Assembly: GCA_023419055.1 (NCBI GenBank)
Contig: JAEZYO010000033.1
Coordinates: 1 to 6,786 of the forward strand
Direction: 5' to 3'
DNA from: Pseudomonadota bacterium
Lineage (GTDB): Bacteria > Myxococcota > Polyangia > Polyangiales > Polyangiaceae
Length of the DNA: 6,786 nt
A program made the position numbers and the translations under genes. The first letter of the stretch is position 1, and the number at the start of each line of letters is the position of its first letter. The notes below the pieces were generated by a model, which saw only the letters and a list, made by a program, of their open reading frames with translations, did not search any database and was not told the origin of the DNA. Shown here piece by piece: positions 1 through 6,124 of this stretch.

Positions 1-1785
1 ACCCAGAAGCGTGGAGACATCCCGTTCGGCCTGTGGGCGCAGTTCGTCCACCACCTGCCGCGCTACGGCTTCGGCGCGCTGTTGCTCGTCATCTATCAGG
101 GTGCGCAGCTCTGGTTCGACCTGCGCCTGCGCACCGCCATCAACCTCGCGGTCGGCGGCGATCACGAGCACGCGGTGACGCTCGGCTTCTGGCTGATGAG
201 CGTGGCGGTGCTCGCCTTCGGGGTGAGGGTCGCGTCGCGCATGGCCATCTTCAACGGCGGCCGGATCGCGGAGTACGAGCTCAGGAAGGCGGTGGAGCAG
301 CGACTGCTCGCGCTCGGCCCCTCGTTCTACCGGCGCATGCCCATCGGCGAGATCATGAGCCGCATGACGAACGATCTCGTGCAGGTGCGGCTCCTGCTCG
401 GGTTCGGCGTCCTGAACGTGATCAACACGCCGCTCGCGCTCGCGAGCGCGCTCGCGGTCACCCTGCCCATCTCGTGGAAGCTGACGCTCGCCGCGCTCTC
501 GCCGCTGCCGCTCCTGATGTTGGTGACGCGCAAGGTCTCGACCGGCTTCTACCAGCGCACGCGCGACGCGCAGGAATCGCTCGGGCAGATGAGCGCGCGC
601 GTGCAGTCGAGCATCGCGGGAGTGCGGGTGATTCGCTCCTTCGGGCTCGAGCCGGCGGAGCTTGCCTCGTTCGAGCGCACCAACCAGGGCTACCTCGACA
701 GCAGCCTCGCGCTCGCGCGCCTGCGCGGCGCGTTCACCCCCATGATGCAGGCCATGGTCTCGGCCGGCATCCTCGCGGTGTTCTGGTACGGCGGCTACTT
801 GATGATCGGCGGGGAGCTCGACTCCGGCGGCTTCCTCGCCTTCACGCGAGCGCTCGGCCGACTCACGTGGCCCTTGATCTCGGCCGGCTTCGTGCTCTCG
901 CTCGTCCAGCGCGGCCGCGCCTCGTTCTCTCGCCTCGTGCAGATCTACGAGGCCGAGCCCGACGTGGTGGACGGCGCGCTTTCGGCGCCGAGCGACGTGA
1001 AGGGCGAGCTCCGCGTGAACGGGCTCGAGTTCGCGCACGGCGACAAGAAGGTACTCGACGGCGTGAGCTTCGCGCTGCATCCCGGCGAGTCGCTCGCGAT
1101 CGTGGGGCGCACCGGCAGCGGGAAGAGCACGCTCGCGGTCTTGCTCGCGCGCCTCTTGCCCACGCCGCGCGGCAGCGTGTTCCTCGACGGGACGGACATC
1201 TGTGACCTCCCGGTCCAGGCGGTGCGCAAGGCGGTCGGCTACGCGCAGCAGAACGCGTTCCTCTTCTCCACCACTGCCGCCCGTAACATCGCGCTGCCGC
1301 TCGACGATCCCGACTCCGACGAGAGCCTCGCGCGGGTGCACGCGGCGGCGCGCGAAGCGCAGGTCCACGACGAGCTACTCTCGCTCCCGGACGGCTTCGA
1401 CACCGTCGTGGGTGAGCGCGGGGTGCAGCTCTCGGGCGGGCAGAAGCAGCGCGTGGCGCTCGCCACGGCGTTCCTCTACGAGCCCAAGATCCTGATCTTG
1501 GACGACCCGCTGAGCGCCGTCGACGCGCGCACGGAGCGCGGCATCCTCGACGCCATCGATCGCGAGAAGGCGCGCCGCTCGGTGCTCCTCATCACGCACC
1601 GCGTCGCCGCCGCCGCCCGCTGTGACCGGGTGCTGGTGCTCGACCACGGGCGCATCGTCGAGAGCGGCACGCACGACGAGCTCGTCCAGGCGGGCGGCCT
1701 CTACGCGCGTTTCGCGGAGGAGCAGCGCATCGAGAGCGAGCTCGAGCGCCTCGGCGCGGAGCCCGCGCAGGCGGTGGCGTCTTGA
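1..1785 (+). CDS. Heterodimeric ABC exporter subunit, MdlA/SmdA-like, degenerate ATP site (5' partial)
   Basis: This is one half of an ABC exporter, with a transmembrane domain fused to a nucleotide-binding domain, acting in the inner membrane. The frame is open from base 1 (TQKRGDIPFG...), so the true start lies upstream of the window. The first in-frame start-type codon, TTG at 82, falls inside the first membrane segment. Of 594 visible residues, six hydrophobic segments lie near 22-42, 58-78, 137-157, 159-176, 245-268 and 278-301. The ATPase domain follows from about residue 335: Walker A GRTGSGKST (369-377), Q-loop AQQN, signature LSGGQ (477-481), Walker B LILDD and H-loop His533. The residue after the Walker B Asp is Asp502, not the catalytic Glu, as known for MdlA and TM287. 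The A-loop position has His346 (FAH) where FxY is usual. The substrate cannot be told from sequence. It overlaps the next gene by four bases, so the two are surely one operon and probably partners. Confidence 0.93.
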   Translation, partial: TQKRGDIPFGLWAQFVHHLPRYGFGALLLVIYQGAQLWFDLRLRTAINLAVGGDHEHAVTLGFWLMSVAVLAFGVRVASRMAIFNGGRIAEYELRKAVEQRLLALGPSFYRRMPIGEIMSRMTNDLVQVRLLLGFGVLNVINTPLALASALAVTLPISWKLTLAALSPLPLLMLVTRKVSTGFYQRTRDAQESLGQMSARVQSSIAGVRVIRSFGLEPAELASFERTNQGYLDSSLALARLRGAFTPMMQAMVSAGILAVFWYGGYLMIGGELDSGGFLAFTRALGRLTWPLISAGFVLSLVQRGRASFSRLVQIYEAEPDVVDGALSAPSDVKGELRVNGLEFAHGDKKVLDGVSFALHPGESLAIVGRTGSGKSTLAVLLARLLPTPRGSVFLDGTDICDLPVQAVRKAVGYAQQNAFLFSTTAARNIALPLDDPDSDESLARVHAAAREAQVHDELLSLPDGFDTVVGERGVQLSGGQKQRVALATAFLYEPKILILDDPLSAVDARTERGILDAIDREKARRSVLLITHRVAAAARCDRVLVLDHGRIVESGTHDELVQAGGLYARFAEEQRIESELERLGAEPAQAVAS

Positions 1786-3662
1786 GCGCCGCGGCCCCCG
1801 TGAACGGCGCGCCGCCGAAGAGCTCGGCGGGGCGCGACAAGACCGAGAAGATCTTGCGCGCCTTCCACGACGAGGAGCGCTTCACGAAGACCTACGACTG
1901 GAAGCTCGCGAAGCAGCTCTGGCCGTACCTCACCCCGTACCGCTGGATTTTGGTCGGCGCGGTGGTCGTGCTGGTGGTGACCGCGCTCATCACCCTGGCT
2001 CGGCCGCTGGTGATGAAGTACGGCATCGACGACGTCATCCTGAAGGGTGACAAGTCCGGGATGTTCTCGGTCGGCCTCCTGTTCGCGGGGCTCCTGCTCG
2101 GAGAGCAGATCCTGAGCTTCATCCAGGTGTACGCGATGCAGGTGGTCGGTGCGCGCGCCATGGCCGATCTGCGCCGCGACCTGTTCTCCTTCCTACAGAG
2201 CCTGAGGCTCGGCTACTTCGACAACCAGCTCGTCGGTCGGCTCGTCTCGCGCGTGACGAACGACGTGGACGCCATCCTCGAGGCCTTCGCCTCCGGCGCC
2301 ATCAACGGCATCGGCGACCTGATCCGCCTGGTCGGGATCGTCGTCATGATGGTCGTGCTCGACTGGAAGCTCTCGTTGATCGGCTTCGCCGCGTTGCCGC
2401 CGGTCGCGCTCCTGGTCTTGTTCGTGCGCAAGCGCATGCGCGAGACCTTCCGCGACATCCGGTCCCGCACGGCTCGCATGAACGCGATCATGAACGAGCA
2501 GGTCTCGGGCATGACGCTGATTCAGGCTTATGGCCGCCGCGAGGCCGCCGAGCGCGAGTTCGACGAGAGCAACGTCAGCTACCGGCAAGCGAACCTCCGC
2601 GCCATCAAGTGGGACGCCTTCCAGGACGCGGCCATCGACACCGTGGGCGCGGTCTGTCTCGCCTCCATCATCGTCTCGCTCGGGTACCGCCCGGTGAGCT
2701 TCGGGACGGTCGTCGCGTTCTCCGTCTACCTCAAGGAGTTCTTCGACCCGATCAGCCAGCTCGCGCAGCGCTACTCGCTGATCCAGAGCGCGATGGCGGG
2801 CGCCGAGCGCGCTTTCGGGCTGCTCGGGGTCGACGCGCCGGACGCGCCGCGTCGCGAGGCCACGCCGCGCGGCGACGCGGGGCTCGCGGTCGAGTTCGAG
2901 GACGTGAGCTTCTCGTACAAGCCTGGTGTGCGGGTTCTGCACGATCTCAGCATCCGCATTCGACCGGGAGAGCGGGTGGCCCTGGTTGGGCCCACGGGCT
3001 CCGGCAAGACCACGATCACGGCGCTCATCTTGCGGCTCTACGAGATCGAGCGCGGCGTGATTCGCGTCAACGGCGACGACGTGGTGGGCCTCGACCGTCA
3101 CGAGCTGCGCAAGCGCTTCGCGGTCGTCCCGCAAGACGTCGTGCTCTTCCCGGGCACGGTGGCGACCAACGTCGCCGCGAGTGAAGAGCCTGATCGTGCG
3201 CGCGTGCGCGAGGTGCTGGAACGCATCGGCGCGTGGGACCTGTTCTCGAGCCGCGAGGGCGGGGTGGACGCGAAGGTGCAGGAGCAGGGCGCGAACTTCT
3301 CGACCGGGGAGCGCCAGCTGATCGCGTTCGCTCGCGCGCTGTATCGCGACGCGCCGATCCTGATCCTGGACGAGGCGACCGCCAACATCGACAGCAACAC
3401 CGAGGCGCGGCTGCACCACGCGCTCGAGGAGCTCTTGCGCGGCCGGACCGCGCTCATCATCGCCCACCGCCTCAGCACCATCCGCTCGGCGGACCGCATC
3501 CTCGTGCTCCGGAGCGGGAGGCTCGTGGAGCAGGGGACGCACGACGAGCTCATGGCTCAGGGCGGCCTGTACGCGAAGCTCCACGAGCTCCAGTTCTCGC
3601 GCGAGGTTCAGGAGGCCGCGGAGGCCAGGGTCGCGGCTCCGGAGCAGGCCGCTAGCTCTTGA
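1782..3662 (+). CDS. Heterodimeric ABC exporter subunit, MdlB/SmdB-like, catalytic ATP site
   Basis: This is the partner half-transporter, 626 residues, a normal length for the family. A soluble N-terminal stretch of about 50 residues (acidic FHDEERF, then YDWKLAKQLWPYL) precedes membrane segments near 55-77, 93-119, 172-197, 198-215, 286-302 and 305-324. The ATPase domain has A-loop Tyr379, Walker A GPTGSGKTT (403-411), Q-loop Gln451, Walker B ILILDE (Asp530, catalytic Glu531), D-loop ANID and H-loop His562. The signature is FSTGE (506-510) instead of LSGGQ, a degeneracy complementary to the upstream subunit. The start is TTG at 1782, overlapping the upstream stop as TTGA; GTG at 1800 is an in-frame alternative. 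No good Shine-Dalgarno precedes either, so translation probably depends on coupling to the upstream gene. The stop lies 11 bases inside the end of the convergent regulator gene. It presumably exports a lipid, peptide or drug; no substrate is indicated. Confidence 0.94.
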   Translation: MSAAAPVNGAPPKSSAGRDKTEKILRAFHDEERFTKTYDWKLAKQLWPYLTPYRWILVGAVVVLVVTALITLARPLVMKYGIDDVILKGDKSGMFSVGLLFAGLLLGEQILSFIQVYAMQVVGARAMADLRRDLFSFLQSLRLGYFDNQLVGRLVSRVTNDVDAILEAFASGAINGIGDLIRLVGIVVMMVVLDWKLSLIGFAALPPVALLVLFVRKRMRETFRDIRSRTARMNAIMNEQVSGMTLIQAYGRREAAEREFDESNVSYRQANLRAIKWDAFQDAAIDTVGAVCLASIIVSLGYRPVSFGTVVAFSVYLKEFFDPISQLAQRYSLIQSAMAGAERAFGLLGVDAPDAPRREATPRGDAGLAVEFEDVSFSYKPGVRVLHDLSIRIRPGERVALVGPTGSGKTTITALILRLYEIERGVIRVNGDDVVGLDRHELRKRFAVVPQDVVLFPGTVATNVAASEEPDRARVREVLERIGAWDLFSSREGGVDAKVQEQGANFSTGERQLIAFARALYRDAPILILDEATANIDSNTEARLHHALEELLRGRTALIIAHRLSTIRSADRILVLRSGRLVEQGTHDELMAQGGLYAKLHELQFSREVQEAAEARVAAPEQAASS

Positions 3663-5097
3663 GCAGGCGAGCGAGGCGGTTTCTGCCGATGCCGAGCAGG
3701 CGGGCTGCTTCGGTGCGGTTCCCGTTGGCGCGCTCGAGCGTGAGCTCCGCGTAGCGGCGCATCGCCTCGTCCAAGGTGAGCCCCGGCGGAGACGGAGAGA
3801 CCTCGGGCTCCGCGGGGCGAAAAGAAGGCGGAACGTGCTCTGCGCCGATGACGCCGTCCGGAGCGAGCACGAGCGAGCTCTCGACGAAGTGCTCGAGCTC
3901 CCGCACGTTGCCGGGCCACGAATGGGAGCGGAGCGCGGCGAGCGCCTCCGGCTCGAAGCTCGGCTTGGGGCGCCCGTAACGTCGCGCGTAGAGCTCGGCG
4001 AAGTGGCGAGCCAAAATCTCGATTTCGTCGCCGCCGCGTTCGGCGAGTGAAGGGACCGCGATCTCCACCACCTTGACGCGATAGTAGAGATCCTGCCGGA
4101 AGCGCCCTTCGGCCACCGCGCGCTTGAGGTCGCGGTGGGTCGCTGCGATCACGCGCGCGTCGACCGCGTGCGTTTCACGCCCGCCCACGCGCTCGTAGCG
4201 GCGCTCCTGGAGCAAGCGCAGGAGCTTGCTCTGCGCCTCGAGCGTGAGCTCGCCGAGCTCGTCGAGGAACAGGGTCCCCGCGTTCGCGAGCTCGACCTTG
4301 CCCGCGACGCGCCGGTCGGCGCCGGTGAAAGCGCCGCGCTCGTGGCCGAAGAGCTCGCTCTCGACGAGCGCGCTCGGCAGGGTCGTGCAGTCGAGCGTGA
4401 CGAACGGTCCGGTACGGCGCGCGGAGTTGTCGTGGACGGCTCGCGCCAAGAGGCCCTTCCCGGTCCCCGTCTCTCCGCTGAAGAGCACGGTCGCGTCGGT
4501 GCCTGCCGCTAGCGAGATGCGTCGGTACACCTCGGCCATCGCTCGGCTCCTGCCGACCACGCCGTTGATGGGACCGCGCAGGGTGAGGCCCGGCCCCTCG
4601 GCGTCGTCCGCCCGCAACGTCGTAAGCTCGAGGGCCGCGGCGAGTTGAGCGGCGAGCGCGCCGAGGTAGCGCTCGTCCTCGTCGTCGAAGGCTCCGTCGG
4701 CGCGGTTCAATACCTGCAGCACGCCGCGCACCGGGGCGTTCGGCCGTTCGCGCAGCGGGGCCGCGAGCACGTTGCGGGTGACGTACCCGGTAGCGCGGTC
4801 GGCGCTCGGATCGAAGCGCGCGTCGCCGCGGGTGTCGTCGACGCGCATCGCGACCCCGGACTCGGCGACCTTGCCTGCGATGCCGCGCCCGATCGGCTGG
4901 CGCAGCTCGCTCGGCTCGAGCGAGAGCGCGAGGCGCGCCACGAGATCACCGCGCTCGGCGTCGACGAGCCAGAGCGTGGCGCGCTCGGCGCGCAGGGCCT
5001 CGGCCACGCGCGCGCATGCCTCGGCGAGCAGCCCGTCGAGCTCGACCTTTTGGGTAAGCGCGCTCGAAAGATCGACGAGCAGGGAGAGCCGGGACAT
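3652..5097 (-). CDS. GAF-domain sigma-54-dependent transcriptional activator (enhancer-binding protein)
   Basis: This 481-residue protein has a three-domain bacterial enhancer-binding layout. A GAF sensor spans about 4-155 (GRGIAGKVAESG, RGVLQVLNR, FDDEDERYL). A sigma-54-interacting AAA+ domain spans about 180-405: Walker A GETGTGKG (208-215), the sigma-54-contacting loop GAFTGA (255-260), Walker B LFLDE (276-280), RQDLYYR (334-340) and WPGNVRELE (394-402). A Fis-type helix-turn-helix ends the protein (442-480, GNRTEAARLLGIGRNRLARLLK). All motifs needed to remodel sigma-54 polymerase are intact. There is no phosphoacceptor receiver domain, so control is probably by ligand binding to GAF; the ligand is unknown. 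I chose ATG at 5097 because the GAF domain begins at once after it. A TTG at 5157, overlapping the upstream stop as TTGA, would add 20 residues. No strong ribosome site precedes either. It lies downstream of and co-directional with the MBL hydrolase gene, whose upstream region carries a sigma-54-like promoter. Confidence 0.95.
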   Translation of the reverse strand: MSRLSLLVDLSSALTQKVELDGLLAEACARVAEALRAERATLWLVDAERGDLVARLALSLEPSELRQPIGRGIAGKVAESGVAMRVDDTRGDARFDPSADRATGYVTRNVLAAPLRERPNAPVRGVLQVLNRADGAFDDEDERYLGALAAQLAAALELTTLRADDAEGPGLTLRGPINGVVGRSRAMAEVYRRISLAAGTDATVLFSGETGTGKGLLARAVHDNSARRTGPFVTLDCTTLPSALVESELFGHERGAFTGADRRVAGKVELANAGTLFLDELGELTLEAQSKLLRLLQERRYERVGGRETHAVDARVIAATHRDLKRAVAEGRFRQDLYYRVKVVEIAVPSLAERGGDEIEILARHFAELYARRYGRPKPSFEPEALAALRSHSWPGNVRELEHFVESSLVLAPDGVIGAEHVPPSFRPAEPEVSPSPPGLTLDEAMRRYAELTLERANGNRTEAARLLGIGRNRLARLLKS

Positions 5098-5153
5098 GGT
5101 GACCCGAGAGCTAGCGTGCCCGAGCTCCCGAGCTTGCTCAAGCGCGCGGCATT
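5098..5153 (-). other. Short spacer between MBL gene and regulator, with 8-bp tandem repeat
   Basis: These 56 bases separate the MBL stop from the preferred ATG of the regulator. They hold a perfect tandem copy of CCCGAGCT (5119-5126 and 5127-5134). An 8-base duplication would shift frame, which mildly favours this stretch being untranslated and the ATG at 5097 being the start rather than TTG 5157. I see no hairpin with a T-tract and no promoter, consistent with co-transcription of the two genes. Confidence 0.4.
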
Positions 5154-6008
5154 TCAAGCGGCCTCGAGCGCGCCGCCGTGGAGCTCGAAGGCGGTGCCTT
5201 CACGCGCCGCGAAGACGCGCGGGTCGAGGGCCTGCGCTCGCCGCTCGAGCGCGAGGAGCGCGTCGTCGCTGCGGCGCGGATCGTGGTGGAACAGGACCAG
5301 GTTCTCGACCCCGGCCTGGCGAGCGAGCGCGATGCCCGCCTCGAACGTGGAGTGGCCCCACCCCACCTTGGCGGGCCCCGCGACGCCGCGATACTCCTCG
5401 GGCGTGTACTGCGCGTCGTAGATCAAGAGATCCGCCCCGCGGGAGAGCGCCGCGAGCGCCGGGTCGACGCAGTCGTAGTGCTCGGTGTCGGTCGCGTAGA
5501 CCAGCGAACGGCCGCCGAACTCGATGCGATAGCCGAGCACACCGCCAGGGTGATTGAGCCGCGCGCTCGTGATCGCGACGCCGCCGAGCGCGAAGCGCGA
5601 GCCGTGCCGGAGCTCCCGCAACGAGAGCCGCGCGGGCACGTCGGTGAGCTCGACCGGAAAGCCAGGAGCGCTCATCTGCCGCCCGAGCGCTCCCGCGAGG
5701 CCGCCCTCGCCAAAGCCCGGGCCGTAGACGGCAAGCTCGCTGTTCGGGAGGTAGAGCGGCACGAAGAAGGGCAGGCCCTGGATGTGGTCCCAGTGCAGGT
5801 GGCTCAGGAGCAAGCTCACGCGCGCGTCGCCGCGTCGCGCGAGCTCGTCGCCCAGGCCGCGCAGGCCGGTGCCCGCGTCGAGCACGATCCGCTCGTCGCC
5901 GCACTCGAGCTCCACGCAGCTCGTGTTGCCGCCGACCTTCGCCGTCTCGGGACCCGGCGTCGCGATACTGCCGCGCACTCCCCAAAATCGAACCTTGAAC
6001 GTCGTCAT
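5154..6008 (-). CDS. MBL-fold metallohydrolase (metallo-beta-lactamase superfamily, PhnP/RNase Z-like branch)
   Basis: This 284-residue cytoplasmic protein has no signal peptide. It opens with the signature FWGVRGSIATPGP and GGNTSCVEL seen in a widespread group of uncharacterised MBL hydrolases. The metal-binding motif HLHWDH lies at residues 70-75. Later candidate ligands are His153 (LNHPGG), Asp174 (YATDTEH), His219 (GWGHS) and His241/His242 (FHHDP), as expected for a two-metal phosphodiesterase-type site. The family contains phosphodiesterases and nucleases, but the substrate here cannot be assigned. The start at ATG 6008 is well supported by AAGGAG seven bases upstream. The stop TGA overlaps a possible TTG start of the sigma-54 activator gene, so the two probably form an operon. 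The gene lies behind a sigma-54-like promoter, suggesting that the downstream activator controls it and that the hydrolase acts in the same signal or response. Confidence 0.93.
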   Translation of the reverse strand: MTTFKVRFWGVRGSIATPGPETAKVGGNTSCVELECGDERIVLDAGTGLRGLGDELARRGDARVSLLLSHLHWDHIQGLPFFVPLYLPNSELAVYGPGFGEGGLAGALGRQMSAPGFPVELTDVPARLSLRELRHGSRFALGGVAITSARLNHPGGVLGYRIEFGGRSLVYATDTEHYDCVDPALAALSRGADLLIYDAQYTPEEYRGVAGPAKVGWGHSTFEAGIALARQAGVENLVLFHHDPRRSDDALLALERRAQALDPRVFAAREGTAFELHGGALEAA

Positions 6009-6015
6009 TTCAGCA

Positions 6016-6021
6016 CTCCTT
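6016..6021 (-). promoter_or_regulatory. Ribosome binding site of the MBL gene
   Basis: AAGGAG on the minus strand, seven bases before ATG 6008. It is the only strong Shine-Dalgarno I found in the window, and it fixes the start of the hydrolase gene. Confidence 0.8.
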
Positions 6022-6034
6022 CGCTGGGTGCTCT

Positions 6035-6050
6035 ATCAAGCGACGTGCCA
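6035..6050 (-). promoter_or_regulatory. Candidate sigma-54 (-24/-12) promoter for the MBL/regulator operon
   Basis: The minus strand reads TGGCACG (6050-6044), four bases, then TTGAT (6039-6035). The sigma-54 consensus is TGGCACG-N4-TTGC(A/T), so the -24 box and spacing are perfect and the -12 box has one mismatch, A for the normally conserved C. Counting 12 bases on from the -12 position puts the transcription start near G6024. That gives a 16-base leader just long enough to hold the AAGGAG site. The second gene of the operon encodes a sigma-54 activator with an intact GAFTGA loop, which suggests autoregulation. The -12 mismatch is the main doubt. Confidence 0.55.
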
Positions 6051-6063
6051 GCGCGAATCGCGC
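6051..6063. repeat. Short inverted repeat next to the -24 box
   Basis: GCGCG-AAT-CGCGC is a perfect 5-bp inverted repeat directly upstream of the candidate -24 element. A second small one, GAAAA (6065-6069) and TTTTC (6078-6082), lies further upstream. Either could be a protein-binding site, but arms this short arise by chance in GC-rich DNA. Confidence 0.25.
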
Positions 6064-6098
6064 GGAAAATGGTCGCGTTTTCGGTCTACCGCTTCGAA

Positions 6099-6118
6099 TC
6101 GGAGCGGCGGCGCTCCGA
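6099..6118 (-). terminator. Hairpin after hemD (possible terminator or activator-binding inverted repeat)
   Basis: A perfect 8-bp inverted repeat, TCGGAGCG and CGCTCCGA, with a four-base loop begins six bases past the hemD stop. The stem is strong, but on the minus strand it is followed only by TT and then GC-containing sequence, so it is a poor Rho-independent terminator. Its centre lies about 85 bases upstream of the predicted sigma-54 start site, a usual position for an enhancer bound by a Fis-type dimer. Both roles are possible. Confidence 0.4.
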
Positions 6119-6124
6119 AATCGA

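Noticed and set aside
82..84. TTG at 82 as the start of the first ABC subunit
   Set aside because: The frame is open from base 1, and this TTG lies inside the first membrane segment, removing the pre-membrane region found in relatives.
436..449. 14-bp perfect palindrome GCGCTCGCGAGCGC
   Set aside because: It lies within coding sequence for Ala/Leu/Ser in a membrane segment and is explained by GC-rich codon choice. It has no loop to make a useful hairpin.
33..1205. 390-codon + strand frame overlapping the first ABC gene
   Set aside because: It is an Arg/Ala-rich out-of-frame shadow; the true frame has membrane segments and a Walker A motif.
2193..3584. 463-codon open frame on the minus strand opposite the second ABC gene
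   Set aside because: It lies wholly antisense to a gene with clear ABC motifs. Its composition is rich in Arg, Ala, Asp and His, typical of shadow frames in GC-rich DNA, and it shows no recognisable domain.
3636..3645. Palindrome GCTCCGGAGC near the convergent gene ends as a terminator
   Set aside because: It has no loop and no T-tract on either strand, and it is coding for the second ABC subunit.
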